In this document: positions 1-8,699 of the stretch, in pieces | How the letters are laid out: each line of letters opens with the position of its first letter | Numbering within the stretch: position 1 is the stretch's first letter | Translations under genes and position numbers: made by a program | Assembly: GCF_026343295.1 (NCBI RefSeq) | Contig: NZ_JAPELY010000001.1 | Location: 3,038,001-3,102,000 of the forward strand | Length of the DNA: 64,000 nucleotides | From: Streptomyces sp. NBC_00083 | GTDB lineage: Bacteria > Actinomycetota > Actinomycetes > Streptomycetales > Streptomycetaceae | Reading direction: 5' to 3' | The notes under the pieces: model-generated | The model's input: the letters and a program-made list of their open reading frames with translations, nothing else | The model's database searches: none | What the model was told of the DNA's origin: nothing

Positions 1-40
1 CCGACCGCCGCGACCGTGCCATGAGTGAGCATGCGGTGTC

Positions 41-102
41 ATGAGTGATGTGAGTGAGGGGGCCACCCGGATCCGGGTGGCCCCCTCACTCACATCACTC
101 AT
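41..102. terminator. 62-bp perfect palindrome, probable terminator
   Basis: Two 31-base arms are exact reverse complements with no unpaired centre (centre GGATCC at 69-74). The palindrome lies just downstream of the MFS gene that ends at 125 on the minus strand, so it most likely folds as a very stable terminator, possibly bidirectional. No U-tract follows, which is normal for Streptomyces. It is unusually long and perfect for a terminator. Confidence 0.8.
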
Positions 103-124
103 CGTCCGTCCCGCGTACCTCTCG

Positions 125-1582
125 TCACGCCCGCTGCGCGGCGACGAGTTCGGCGGCCTCCTCGTCGGTGGCGACCGAGGGCGGCGAGCCGTCGAGGGGC
201 TTGCGCGCCGTCTCCTTCATGGCGAACGCGGCCACCAGGCCGATCGCGGCGGCGAGCATCGTGTAGAACGCGGGCATCAGGTCGTTGCCGGTGGCGCCGA
301 TCAGACCCTGGACCACCAGCGGCGTCGTACCGCCGAACAGCGACACCGAGATGTTGAACCCGATGGAGAGCGAGCCGTAGCGGGCCTCGGTCGGGAAGAG
401 GGCGGGCAGCGCCGAGGACATGGTGCCCATGTAGCAGACCAGGGCGAGGCCGAGGGCGAGGAGTCCGGTGAAGACCGCGACCGTGCTGCCCTGCTTGATC
501 AGCAGGAAGCTGGGCACGGCGAGCACGATGAAGGCGAGCGAGCCGCCGATGAGGACGGGACGCCGGCCGACCCGGTCGGAGAGGCGTCCCACCGAGTTGA
601 TGAGCGCCATCAGGACGATCATCACGGCCACGATGGACATGAGCCCGCCGGTCTCGTCGAAGCCGAGCGTCGAGAGGTACGTCGGCATGTACGAGAGCAG
701 CATGTAGTCGGTGATGTTGAACGCGGCGACCAGCGCGAGGCACAGCAGCATCGCCCGTCCGTTGCCGAAGAGGATCTGCTTGAGCGGCATCTTCTCGCGC
801 TCGGCGCCGGGACCGCCCGCCTCCTCCAGCTTCTTGAACGCGGGCGACTCGTCCAGCTTCAGCCGCAGGTAGAGGCCCACGAGGCCGAGCGGCCCGGCCA
901 CCAGGAACGGGACGCGCCAGCCCCACTGCTGCATCGCGTCGTCGCTGAGCACCACGGTCAGCACGGTCACCAGGGACGCGGCGACGGTGTAGCCGATCAG
1001 CGTGCCGAACTCCAGGAACGATCCCCAGAACCCGCGGCGCTTGTCGGGCGCGTACTCCGCGATGAAGGTGGCGGCGCCGCCGTACTCGCCGCCCGTCGAG
1101 AAGCCCTGGACCATGCGGCACAGGATGAGCAGCGCGGGCGCCCACAGGCCGATCGTCCCGTAGCTGGGGATCAGGCCTATCGAGAGCGTCGCCGCGGCCA
1201 TCATGATCATGGTGAGGGCGAGGATCTTTTTGCGGCCGACCCGGTCGCCGAGCGGCCCGAAGAACATGCCGCCGAGCGGCCTGACGAGGAACGCGGCGGC
1301 GAACGTCGCCAGCGACGCGATGACCTGCATGGTGTCACCGGCGCCGGAGAAGAAGACCTTGCCGATGACCACGGCGAGGTAGGAGTAGACGCCGAAGTCG
1401 AACCACTCCATGGCGTTGCCGAGCGCCGTGGCCTTGACCGCGCGCTTGACGGCGGCCTCGTCGGTGACCGTGATGTCGGAACGGCGCAGGGCGGGGTTGC
1501 GCCTGCGGTGGATCGCCCTGAACAGCGGACGGTGCCGGGCCACTGCTTCCGGCTCTGGTTGGTGATCCTCGGTGCTCAGCAC
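125..1582 (-). CDS. MFS transporter, metabolite:H+ symporter (ProP-like)
   Basis: The 485-residue polytopic membrane protein resembles the MHS branch of the major facilitator superfamily (proline/betaine, shikimate or dicarboxylate:H+ symporters). The first helix begins with the branch-typical pattern GNAMEWFDFGVYSYLA, followed by RPLGGMFFGPLGDRVGRKK, the cytoplasmic loop 2-3 signature. About twelve hydrophobic segments can be traced. A GTG start at 1582 is chosen because a GAGAGA Shine-Dalgarno sequence lies about seven bases upstream and it gives the usual family length; an in-frame ATG at 1657 would add an implausible charged leader. The gene is monocistronic and ends at the large palindrome. 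The substrate cannot be read from sequence; an osmolyte or organic acid is an inference. Confidence 0.88.
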   Translation of the reverse strand: MLSTEDHQPEPEAVARHRPLFRAIHRRRNPALRRSDITVTDEAAVKRAVKATALGNAMEWFDFGVYSYLAVVIGKVFFSGAGDTMQVIASLATFAAAFLVRPLGGMFFGPLGDRVGRKKILALTMIMMAAATLSIGLIPSYGTIGLWAPALLILCRMVQGFSTGGEYGGAATFIAEYAPDKRRGFWGSFLEFGTLIGYTVAASLVTVLTVVLSDDAMQQWGWRVPFLVAGPLGLVGLYLRLKLDESPAFKKLEEAGGPGAEREKMPLKQILFGNGRAMLLCLALVAAFNITDYMLLSYMPTYLSTLGFDETGGLMSIVAVMIVLMALINSVGRLSDRVGRRPVLIGGSLAFIVLAVPSFLLIKQGSTVAVFTGLLALGLALVCYMGTMSSALPALFPTEARYGSLSIGFNISVSLFGGTTPLVVQGLIGATGNDLMPAFYTMLAAAIGLVAAFAMKETARKPLDGSPPSVATDEEAAELVAAQRA

Positions 1583-1658
1583 GACGTCTCTCTCGTTCGA
1601 CAATAGGAGGGTGCGCCCTACATGGAACTCCCTGGGAGCGGCGCGCATGCATGGCAAA

Positions 1659-1677
1659 GGTCCCCCGCCGGGGGACC
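1659..1677. terminator. Hairpin downstream of csbD-like gene
   Basis: GGTCCCCC and GGGGGACC pair perfectly (8 bp, 3-base loop). It lies about 190 bases beyond the stop of the csbD-like gene and just upstream of the MFS start, so it could end csbD transcription before it reaches the MFS promoter region. Confidence 0.5.
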
Positions 1678-1867
1678 AACGGCCCGTGCCGGCTCAGGAC
1701 TCAAGTCCTTGCGCGCGGCACCGGCGGGAACCGCCGAAGGGGCCGCTGACGACGGAGAGCGCGGCGCGAATGTTCCCGCGCCACGCTGCTCCCGCGTCCC
1801 GGCGCCCGCCCCGCCCGTCCACGCGCTCGGCCTGCGGCCGGGGGACGGGCCGGGGGGCCGGCCGGGG

Positions 1868-2041
1868 TCAGTCCTTGAGGGTGTCCTTGGCCTTCTCCTT
1901 GGCCTGCCGGGCATCGCCCTTCACCTGCTCGGCGCGGCCCTCCGCGGTGCGGCTCTCATTGCCCACCATGCGGCCCATCGCCTCCTTGGCCTTGCCCTTG
2001 GCCTGCTCGGTCTTCGCCTTGGCCTTCTCGTCGCTCGACAT
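1868..2041 (-). CDS. CsbD-like stress protein
   Basis: This short gene encodes 57 residues, almost entirely Lys, Ala, Glu and Gln (KAKAKTEQAKGKAKEAMGR then VGNESRTAEGRAEQVKGDAR), the hallmark of the CsbD family of small helical hydrophilic proteins. In Bacillus the family is under sigma-B general stress control; the exact function is unknown. The start is an ATG with GGAGGT about seven bases upstream. A second family member lies at 8420-8611 and a SigB/F-type sigma gene at 37372, so stress-sigma control is plausible, although I could not find a convincing GTTT/GGGTA promoter pair upstream. Confidence 0.85.
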   Translation of the reverse strand: MSSDEKAKAKTEQAKGKAKEAMGRMVGNESRTAEGRAEQVKGDARQAKEKAKDTLKD

Positions 2042-2209
2042 GGAATGACCTCCACATACGGTCGATAGCGTTGTCCGACACCGTTACGCCTGGCCGTTTC
2101 GGCGGATCTCAAACAAGGAAGATCACGCGGCGGCGACGGCCCGCGGTGTCTCGGCGTCCGCCGGGGCGGCGGTTGACGTGCGGCGGCGCTCGGCGTGGGA
2201 TGACGTGTC

Positions 2210-3109
2210 ATGAGCGCCGCACCGATGCACCCGGACCAGCACCCCCTCGACGACGACCTCGTACGGCGGTTGGTGGCCGGGCAGTTCCCGGGGTGGGCCG
2301 GGCTGGGGGTGCGGCGCGTGGCGTTCGGCGGCACGGTCAACGCGATGTACCGGCTCGGTGAGGACATGGTGGTGCGGCTGCCGCTCGTGGCGGGCGGCGC
2401 CGGCGATGTGCTCCTCGAACAGAGGTGGCTGCCGCTGCTGGCTCCGCTGCTGCCCACCCCCGTACCCGAGGTGCTCGGACACGGGAAGCCCGCAGAGGGC
2501 TACCCGTGGCCGTGGTCGGTGTACCGCTGGCTGGGCGGCGAGCAACCCCGGGCGGGCGCCTGCGACCATCCTGTCGGGCTCGCCGAGGACCTGGCGGCGT
2601 TCGTGTCGGCCATGCGGAGCATCACCCTGCGGGGGGCGGGGACGGCCCATCGCGGCGGGCCGCTCGTCTCGCAGCACGACGAAACCCTGAAGGCCATCGG
2701 GCAGTTGCGCCGCCTGCCGGCAGAAGGCGTCGACTGCGACGCCGTGGAGGCCCTCTGGCGCGAGGCGGTTCGCGCGCCCGCGTGGGACGGCCCGCCGGTG
2801 TGGCTGCACGCCGACCTGATGCCGGGCAACCTGCTGGTCGCGGGAGGCCGGCTCACCGCGGTGATCGACTTCGGGTGTGCGGGCACGGGCGACCCCGCCT
2901 GCGATCTGTTCCCCGCGTGGAACCTGCTCCCGGCCGAGGGGCGCAAGGCGTTCAGGGACGCGCTCGCGGTCGACGACGACCAGTGGATCCGCGGCCGGGC
3001 GCGCACGCTCTCGCAGGCCGTGATCGCCCTGCCCTACTACCGCACGACGAACCCGGCGATGGCGGAGAACGCCCGGCATGTGATCCGTGAGGTGCTCGGG
3101 GACCGGTGA
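2210..3109 (+). CDS. Aminoglycoside phosphotransferase (APH)-family kinase
   Basis: The 299-residue cytosolic protein has the APH/choline-kinase fold. The catalytic loop HADLMPGNLL (about residues 202-211) carries the catalytic Asp and the metal-binding Asn, and VIDFGCAGTGDPACDL (about 220-235) carries the DFG-type Asp. Members phosphorylate small molecules such as aminoglycosides, macrolides or metabolites; the substrate here is unknown. The gene stands alone and is followed by a terminator at 3160-3198. No strong ribosome site precedes the ATG at 2210 (only GGGATGA), and the ATG at 2225 is an alternative. Family assignment is firm; a role in antibiotic resistance is not established. Confidence 0.85.
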   Translation: MSAAPMHPDQHPLDDDLVRRLVAGQFPGWAGLGVRRVAFGGTVNAMYRLGEDMVVRLPLVAGGAGDVLLEQRWLPLLAPLLPTPVPEVLGHGKPAEGYPWPWSVYRWLGGEQPRAGACDHPVGLAEDLAAFVSAMRSITLRGAGTAHRGGPLVSQHDETLKAIGQLRRLPAEGVDCDAVEALWREAVRAPAWDGPPVWLHADLMPGNLLVAGGRLTAVIDFGCAGTGDPACDLFPAWNLLPAEGRKAFRDALAVDDDQWIRGRARTLSQAVIALPYYRTTNPAMAENARHVIREVLGDR

Positions 3110-3159
3110 CCGAGGCCGGTCCAACGAGCGCTGCGTGTACGGGAGTTGGGGTGGACCGG

Positions 3160-3198
3160 TGACGCCCCGGACAGGGTGTCCACCTGTCCGGGGCGTCA
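3160..3198. terminator. Bidirectional terminator
   Basis: A 16-bp perfect stem (TGACGCCCCGGACAGG with its complement) closes a 7-base loop between the convergent kinase gene and aldehyde dehydrogenase gene. Its position between two facing stop codons suggests it serves both. Confidence 0.85.
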
Positions 3199-3235
3199 TC
3201 GGTGCCGGGCCCGTCGGCGCCCGTGAGGTGTCTGC

Positions 3236-4558
3236 TCAGCCGAGCGGCTTCTCCAGTACGGCCTTGCGGTGGCTGAACGTCTCGATGGAGTAGCGCCCGT
3301 GGTAGCTGCCCGTGCCGCTCTCGCCGACTCCGCCGAACGGCAGGTCGGACACGGTCAGATGGGCGAGCGGGAGCCCGAAGCCGAGCCCTCCGGACGACGT
3401 CTCGGCGGCCAGCCGCTCGCGCGTGGTGCCGGACTCGGTGAAGGCGTACAGCGCGAGCGGCTTGTCGCGGTCGTTGATGAAGCCGATGGCCTCGTCCAGG
3501 CCCGCCACGGTGACGATCGGCAGCACCGGCCCGAAGATCTCCTCGCGCATGACCGGCGCCGCGGGGTCGACGTCGGCCAGAACGGTCGGTGCGATGTACT
3601 TGGCGGCCCGGTCGGTGGCGCCGCCCGTCACGGTGCGGCCCGAGTCGAGCAGCGCGCTCAGCCGGTCGAAGTGGCGCTCGTTGACGATCCGTCCGAAGTC
3701 GGCCGACTGCCGCGGTTCGGCGCCGAAGAGCGCCTCGACGGCGCGGACGAACTCGGGCTCCAGGGCGCGGGCGGTCTCCGGGTCGGTGAGTACGTAGTCG
3801 GGTGCGACACAGGTCTGGCCGGCGTTGAGGAACTTGCCGCGGGCCAGCCGGTCGGCGACGACGGAGAGGTCGGCGCCGCGGTCGACGAACGCCGGGGACT
3901 TTCCGCCCAGTTCGAGGGTGACCGGGGTGAGGTGCTCGGCGGCGGCCCGCATCACGATGCGGCCCACCGTGCCGTTGCCGGTGTAGAAGATGTGGTCGAA
4001 GCGCTCCGCGAGGAGGGCCGTGGTCTCGGGCACGGCGCCCTCCACGACGGCGACGGCAGAGGTGTCGAGGTAGCGCGGCAGCAGGCGGGCGATCGCCTCG
4101 GAGGTGGCGGGCGCCAGCTCGCTGGGCTTGACGACGACCGCGTTGCCGGACGCCAGCGCGCCGAGCATCGGCGTCAGCAGGAGCTGGAGGGGGTAGTTCC
4201 AGGGCGCGATGACGAGGACCACGCCCAGCGGGTCGTACTGCGTCCAGGCCGTCGCGTCCCCGCCGAGGTGCGCCGGGACCGGCGCGGACTCGGGGCGCAG
4301 CCACTCGTCGAGGTGGTCCAGGGTGTGGTCGATCTCGCGCACGGTGAAGTCGATCTCCGTGCGGAAGGCCTCGGTGGCGCTCTTGCCCAGGTCGGCGTGG
4401 AGGGCCTCGGCGAGTTCGCTGCCGTGCTCGGTGAGCATCTCGCGCAGCCGGCGCAGCTGGGTGACGCGCCACTCGACGGGCTTGGTGCGGCCGGAGCGGA
4501 AGGTGGCGCGCAGCCGGGCCACTATCTCGGCGGGCTGCTCGGGGGTGCGGTCGTTCAC
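3236..4558 (-). CDS. Aldehyde dehydrogenase, ALDH3-like
   Basis: The 440-residue enzyme would oxidise an aldehyde to the acid with NAD(P)+. The catalytic base sits in VTLELGGKSP (Glu216) and the nucleophile in FLNAGQTCVAPD (Cys250). The Rossmann-fold part contains APWNYPLQL and VVKPSELAP. The C-terminal GSYHGRYSIETFSHRK matches the ALDH3 / fatty or coniferyl aldehyde branch, which also fits the short length compared with about 500 residues for ALDH1/2. A GTG start at 4558 with GCGAGG upstream is preferred over the ATG at 4654, which would add a non-conserved leader. The physiological aldehyde is unknown. Confidence 0.92.
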   Translation of the reverse strand: MNDRTPEQPAEIVARLRATFRSGRTKPVEWRVTQLRRLREMLTEHGSELAEALHADLGKSATEAFRTEIDFTVREIDHTLDHLDEWLRPESAPVPAHLGGDATAWTQYDPLGVVLVIAPWNYPLQLLLTPMLGALASGNAVVVKPSELAPATSEAIARLLPRYLDTSAVAVVEGAVPETTALLAERFDHIFYTGNGTVGRIVMRAAAEHLTPVTLELGGKSPAFVDRGADLSVVADRLARGKFLNAGQTCVAPDYVLTDPETARALEPEFVRAVEALFGAEPRQSADFGRIVNERHFDRLSALLDSGRTVTGGATDRAAKYIAPTVLADVDPAAPVMREEIFGPVLPIVTVAGLDEAIGFINDRDKPLALYAFTESGTTRERLAAETSSGGLGFGLPLAHLTVSDLPFGGVGESGTGSYHGRYSIETFSHRKAVLEKPLG

Positions 4559-4869
4559 GGTGCCTCGCTGAATCAGTGCCGACCTGGGCCGGCGGTGTAC
4601 CGGGTGGTCGAGCCGTAGGGGTCGATGCATATACCAACCATTGGAGGCGGTCATTCATTCCACCCCGGAGAAGAGTGCGGTACGCGCCCGCTGCGTAACG
4701 CACCGTAATGCTCCGGGGTGCGGATGTGCGGGGCGCGGCGCACGATGAGGGATGTTCCGGGGGCGGCCCCACCCGCCGTCCCCTGGCGACTCGATGCTCG
4801 CTCGCATGGCCCGCAGCGGCTTTCCACGGCTGCGTACCTCACGCCCTTCGTCCGATGCCGGAGCCGATG
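4559..4869. promoter_or_regulatory. Divergent promoter region ALDH / DUF5133
   Basis: These 311 bases separate two divergent genes and contain no gene that I can support. On the ALDH-sense strand an AT-rich patch around 4628-4645 reads GGTTGGTATATGCA and includes a possible -10 element (TATATG). The plus strand of the same patch contains ATACCAACC, resembling half of a butyrolactone-receptor site, but no second half is visible. Confidence 0.35.
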
Positions 4870-5118
4870 ATGCTGTCGCCCCACTGGTACGTCGTCCATG
4901 AACTCCTGTCGCTGCTGCGCAGCCGCGAGCGCCGGGCCGCCCGCGCGCCGCTGGATTCCGGCGCACGCCAGGCGCGGGACGACGCCGCCTACACCCTGTG
5001 CGTCCTGATGGGGGAGCGGACGATCGCCGCGGCAGTGAAGGCCGCCGAGCACTATCTCGCGCGCAGCCGCCAGGCGGTGCTGCCCGCCGTCGCGGCGGCG
5101 CCGGAGCCGGCTCCCTGA
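4870..5118 (+). CDS. DUF5133-family small protein
   Basis: The 82-residue protein has the actinobacterial DUF5133 pattern: an N-terminal start of the type M-L-x-P-H, a short helix with a basic centre, then DDAAYTLCVLMGERTIAAAV, which corresponds to the family's most conserved block. Function is unknown. I chose the second ATG of an ATGATG pair (4870) because GGAG lies six bases upstream and family members begin MLxPH. It stands alone between ALDH and the Lrp-type regulator. Confidence 0.75.
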   Translation: MLSPHWYVVHELLSLLRSRERRAARAPLDSGARQARDDAAYTLCVLMGERTIAAAVKAAEHYLARSRQAVLPAVAAAPEPAP

Positions 5119-5142
5119 CCGACGCCCGCTCCGTCCCGCCCG

Positions 5143-6162
5143 CTACGCCCGGACCGGGAGGTAGGGGCCGGGGCCCTTGATGGTGCGGTGGATCGGGACC
5201 GTCGCGGTGTGGCGCAGGCCGGGCAGCGCGGCCACCGACTCGGTCAGATAGCGGTAGAAGAGCTGGGCGTTGGCCACGTCGATGCTGGCGTACAGGTTGA
5301 ACGTGCCGGTCACCGCGGCGGCGAACGACACCTCCGGATGCGCGGCGATGGCCGCACCCGCCTCGGCGAGCCGGGACGGGTCGATCTCCAGCCACAGCGT
5401 GGCCCTGAAGTTCCACTGCAGGACGTCCGGGTGGTACTCGACGTCGAAGTAGAGCACCCCGGCCGTGCGCAGCTCGCTGATCCGGCGGCGCACCGTCGAC
5501 GGGGACAGCCCCGTCGCCGCGGCCAGCTCCGCGGGCGCCGCCCGGCCGTCGCGGGCCAGCAGATCGAGCAGATGACGGTCGCCGTCGTCGAGCCGCACCG
5601 CGGCGGCGGGCGACATGTCGCCGTCCGGGGCGGACGGGGGAGTGAGGGCGGCGACCTGGGCGGCGGTCAGCGGGCCGCGCTTGTTGATGGTGCTGAGGTC
5701 CTGCCCGAAGAAGATGTGCAGCAGACAGTGGGCCGAGACGTCCAGCACCTGCGGGGTGCGCGGCAGTTTCTGCAGGAGCAGGGACTCCTCGATGCCCGAG
5801 CCGCGGGTCCGTACCGAACAGGAGAGTTCGGTGCCGCCCGAGCTGACGTTGACCCAGCTGGTGTCGGTGCGCCGGGCCATCGCCTTGCCGATCGAGGCCG
5901 CCGCGTCGGGCGTGCACCGGACGCGCACCACCCACGGCGAGTCGCCGAGCCGCTGCGGATCGGTCAGGCCGAGGACCCGGAGCTTTCCCGCGGACCGCAG
6001 CCGTGACCACCTGCGTGCGGCGGTCTGGTCGGAGACCCCGAGCGCGTCGGCGATCTCCTTGAACGACGCCCTCCCATTGATCTGCAGGGCATGGGCGAGC
6101 GCCATGTCCTCCTCCGACAACCCGCGGTCCATGCGGTCATGTGTGTCGAGATACGTCTGCAT
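5143..6162 (-). CDS. Lrp/AsnC-family regulator, double-unit type
   Basis: The 339-residue protein holds two AsnC-type units in tandem: a helix-turn-helix (FKEIADALGVSDQTAARRW) with a ligand-binding RAM-like domain, then a second helix-turn-helix (PAELAAATGLSPSTVRRRI) with another RAM-like domain ending at GPGPYLPVRA. Such fused regulators of about 330 residues are common in Streptomyces, while ordinary Lrp proteins are about 150. The start is the ATG at 6162 with GGAG three bases upstream. It is divergent from the drug exporter at 6313 across about 150 bases, so it probably controls that exporter and itself. The ligand is unknown. Confidence 0.88.
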   Translation of the reverse strand: MQTYLDTHDRMDRGLSEEDMALAHALQINGRASFKEIADALGVSDQTAARRWSRLRSAGKLRVLGLTDPQRLGDSPWVVRVRCTPDAAASIGKAMARRTDTSWVNVSSGGTELSCSVRTRGSGIEESLLLQKLPRTPQVLDVSAHCLLHIFFGQDLSTINKRGPLTAAQVAALTPPSAPDGDMSPAAAVRLDDGDRHLLDLLARDGRAAPAELAAATGLSPSTVRRRISELRTAGVLYFDVEYHPDVLQWNFRATLWLEIDPSRLAEAGAAIAAHPEVSFAAAVTGTFNLYASIDVANAQLFYRYLTESVAALPGLRHTATVPIHRTIKGPGPYLPVRA

Positions 6163-6312
6163 GGGCTCCAGGATGTCGGATCCGCGCACCTCGTGCGAAC
6201 TGGCTTATGAAATCGCCCGTCGCCCTCGCACACTCCCTCACAGGGACCACACCGCGGCCATGACCGCCCCTCCGGTCCCACCCACACGCTCGACCCGATC
6301 GGAGAACCTGAC

Positions 6313-7884
6313 ATGCGCAAGTGGTGGCCCCTTACGGCGGTCTGCCTTGGCGCCTTCATCCTGCTGGTGGACGTGACCATCGTGAACGTGGCACTGCCCA
6401 GCATGGCTGACGACCTCGACGCCTCCTTCACCTCACTGCAGTGGGTGATCGACGGATACGCCCTGGCCCTCGCCGCCCTGCTGCTGGCCTCCGGTTCCCT
6501 CGCGGACCGCTTCGGCCACCGCCGCTTCTACGTCTACGGCCTGGCCCTGTTCGCCGTCGCGTCCCTCCTGTGCGGACTCGCCCCCAACGCCGGCGTGCTC
6601 ATCGCCGCCCGCGTGGTGCAGGGCGTCGGAGGCGCCGCGATGTTCGCCACCGCGCCCGCCCTCCTCCTCAGCTCGTACCAGGGCAGGGACCGGGGCACCG
6701 CGTTCGGCGTGTGGGGCGCGGCCAACGGAGCCGCCGCGGCCGCAGGGCCACTGCTCGGCGGGCTGCTCACCGAGCACCTCAGCTGGCCGACGATCTTCTG
6801 GGTCAACCTCCCCATCGCCGCCGTCGCCATCGTGATGACGCTCCGCGTGGTGCGGCCCGACCGGCTCCGGGCGCCATCGGGCGGGCCGGCCCGTATCGAC
6901 CTGCCCGGCGCGATCGCGTTCACCGTCGCCGCGGGCTCGCTCACCTACGGCCTGATACGTGGCGGGGAGGCCGGCTGGACCGGGGGCGTGACCCTGACCG
7001 CCTTCGCCGTCACCGTCCTCGCTCTGGTGGCGTTCGTGGTGATCGAGCACCGTACCGCCCGCCGCGGCGGTTCCCCGATGCTGGACCTGGCGCTGCTGCG
7101 CCGTCCGTCGTTCGCCGGCCTGATGAGCGGGGCGCTGCTGTTGCAGGGCGGCGCCTTCGGATGCCTGGTGCTGCTCTCGCTGTGGCTCCAGTCCGTGGTG
7201 GGGCTCAGCCCCGTCGCGGCCGGCATGGCCCTGACGCCGCTCGCGGCCGCGTCCTTCGTCGTCGCCGTCTTCGCCGGCCGTCACATGCAGCGGCTGGCGC
7301 CGCGCTTCCCGATCGGCGGGGGTCTCCTGCTGGTCGCGGCCGGCATGCTGCTGCTGCGCGCCGGCATGACCCCGGAGGCCGGGCGGTCCTCCCTCGTATG
7401 GGGGCTCGTGGTCGCGGGCATCGGCGTCGGTCTCGCCACGCCCGTGCTGGTCTCGGCCGCCGCCTCCACCGTGCCGCCGCAGCGTGCGGGCATGGCGGGC
7501 GGCGCGGTCAACACGTTCCGCCAACTGGGCATGACCCTGGCCATCGCCGTCCTCGGCGCGTTCTTCACCAGCAGCGCGGCCCACACCCTGGCCGCGTCCG
7601 GCACCGTGCCCGACGCCGACCGGGGCGCGGCGGCCCTCGCGGGCGGGCAGGCGCAGCGTCTCGTCGAAGCGGCGCCGGCCGGGCACCGTGACGCCGCCCA
7701 GCATCTGGTGCACCAGGCCTTCGCGGCCGGCCTCGACCGGGTCTTCCTGCTGTCGGCCCTCGCGGCGGGGCTCGGCGGCCTCGTCGTGCTCGCGCTGGTG
7801 CGGCCGGCGGCCCCCGGAGCGGGCGGAGGCGGCCACGCGGCGCCGGCGCCGGTTCGCCGGGACTCGGTGTCGTCCGGCGTGTGA
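6313..7884 (+). CDS. MFS drug exporter, DHA2 (14-TM) type
   Basis: The 523-residue membrane protein belongs to the EmrB/QacA drug:H+ antiporter group. Motif D1 is visible at the N-terminus (LVDVTIVNVALP), motif A in loop 2-3 (SGSLADRFGHRR) and motif C in helix 5 (GANGAAAAAGPLLGGLL). About fourteen hydrophobic segments fit DHA2. The ATG follows GGAGA by seven bases. It is divergent from an Lrp/AsnC regulator and closed by a strong terminator. Export of a toxic or self-made hydrophobic compound is the likely role; the substrate is not readable. Confidence 0.92.
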   Translation: MRKWWPLTAVCLGAFILLVDVTIVNVALPSMADDLDASFTSLQWVIDGYALALAALLLASGSLADRFGHRRFYVYGLALFAVASLLCGLAPNAGVLIAARVVQGVGGAAMFATAPALLLSSYQGRDRGTAFGVWGAANGAAAAAGPLLGGLLTEHLSWPTIFWVNLPIAAVAIVMTLRVVRPDRLRAPSGGPARIDLPGAIAFTVAAGSLTYGLIRGGEAGWTGGVTLTAFAVTVLALVAFVVIEHRTARRGGSPMLDLALLRRPSFAGLMSGALLLQGGAFGCLVLLSLWLQSVVGLSPVAAGMALTPLAAASFVVAVFAGRHMQRLAPRFPIGGGLLLVAAGMLLLRAGMTPEAGRSSLVWGLVVAGIGVGLATPVLVSAAASTVPPQRAGMAGGAVNTFRQLGMTLAIAVLGAFFTSSAAHTLAASGTVPDADRGAAALAGGQAQRLVEAAPAGHRDAAQHLVHQAFAAGLDRVFLLSALAAGLGGLVVLALVRPAAPGAGGGGHAAPAPVRRDSVSSGV

Positions 7885-7890
7885 GTGGCC

Positions 7891-7932
7891 CCGGTGACCC
7901 CGCGCGGCCGGTCGGCGGTGCGGGGTCACCGG
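7891..7932. terminator. Terminator between exporter and convergent small gene
   Basis: CCGGTGACCCCGC pairs perfectly with GCGGGGTCACCGG (13 bp) around a 16-base loop, directly after the exporter stop and just before the convergent gene ending at 7954. Confidence 0.85.
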
Positions 7933-7953
7933 CATGTCAACTGCCCATGTGCG

Positions 7954-8268
7954 TCAGCCCGTTCGGGGCGTCACGAACACGATGACGGAGGCGACCTGCT
8001 CCCGCCCGGGGTGAGTGTCCGCGCCGCCGAGCCCGTAGTGCGTCTCGACGCGCTGGACGACGAGCGGGTGGCCCGTGACCCACAGCGTGACGCTCTGGCC
8101 GACCGTCGGAATGGGCAACGGCCCCTCGAACATGCCCAGTTCGACCGCCTCGGAGTCGTCCGTCGCATGGACGAACGTCATGATCTGGCGGGTACGGGTG
8201 AAGTCCTGCTCGGAGTCGACCTTGTCGCGGGCGGCGAGGGTGGAGGTGATGGCGTCGGGGAGGCTCAT
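7954..8268 (-). CDS. Hypothetical protein, 104 residues
   Basis: I do not recognise the family. The protein is soluble, mixed alpha/beta in appearance, and begins MSLPDAITSTLAARDKVDSE. The middle (GQSVTLWVTGHPLVVQRVET) looks like beta strands of a small barrel. No signal peptide or membrane segment is present. The start ATG has AGGATGG upstream. Its codon use is typical of the neighbours and it is bounded by a terminator, which supports a real gene. Confidence 0.65.
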   Translation of the reverse strand: MSLPDAITSTLAARDKVDSEQDFTRTRQIMTFVHATDDSEAVELGMFEGPLPIPTVGQSVTLWVTGHPLVVQRVETHYGLGGADTHPGREQVASVIVFVTPRTG

Positions 8269-8419
8269 GGAGCCATCCTGCCCCGTCGCCGCGCCGAGGC
8301 ACGTCGCCGGGCAGCGGCGTCGACCACCAACGGCCCCTCGATGCGCCTCCCGTCGAGCGGTTTGTCGGCATGTGTCCTAGTTTTATGTCGTCAGTGATCC
8401 CGATCAACAGGAGTTCGCC

Positions 8420-8611
8420 GTGGGCGAGAGTGGCATGGACAAGGTCAAGGGCAAGGCGAAGGAAATGGCCGGCAAGGCGACCGGCAACGACCGGATGAAG
8501 TCCGAGGGCAAGACCGACCAGGCCAAGGGCAAGGCCAAGGACGCGATGGACGGAGCCAAGGAGCGCGCCAAGGGCGTCGGCGACTCCCTGGGCGACCGCG
8601 ACCGCTCCTGA
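8420..8611 (+). CDS. CsbD-family stress protein
   Basis: The 63-residue hydrophilic protein begins MGESGMDKVKGKAKEMAGK and continues with TGNDRMKSEGKTDQAKGK, which is the classic CsbD layout (Lys/Ala/Glu/Gly-rich, two helical halves). CsbD proteins accumulate in general stress; the mechanism is unknown. Translation probably starts at the GTG at 8420, six bases after CAGGAG; the ATG at 8435 lacks a good site. It is followed immediately by a strong terminator. It is the second family member here (the other is at 1868-2041, opposite strand). Confidence 0.9.
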   Translation: MGESGMDKVKGKAKEMAGKATGNDRMKSEGKTDQAKGKAKDAMDGAKERAKGVGDSLGDRDRS

Positions 8612-8623
8612 CCCACGGTCGTC

Positions 8624-8653
8624 AAGCCCCCGGCCGTGCACGGCCGGGGGCTT
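8624..8653. terminator. Terminator after csbD
   Basis: AAGCCCCCGGCCG pairs with CGGCCGGGGGCTT around TGCA, giving a 30-base perfect palindrome 13 bases after the csbD stop. Confidence 0.88.
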
Positions 8654-8699
8654 CGCCATGCCCACGGGACGCCCGCGGCGCCACGCCGCACGGATGGAC

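Noticed and set aside
4628..4650. ARE-like site (ATACCAACC) before the aldehyde dehydrogenase
   Set aside because: Only one half-site is visible, with no inverted partner; too weak to call.
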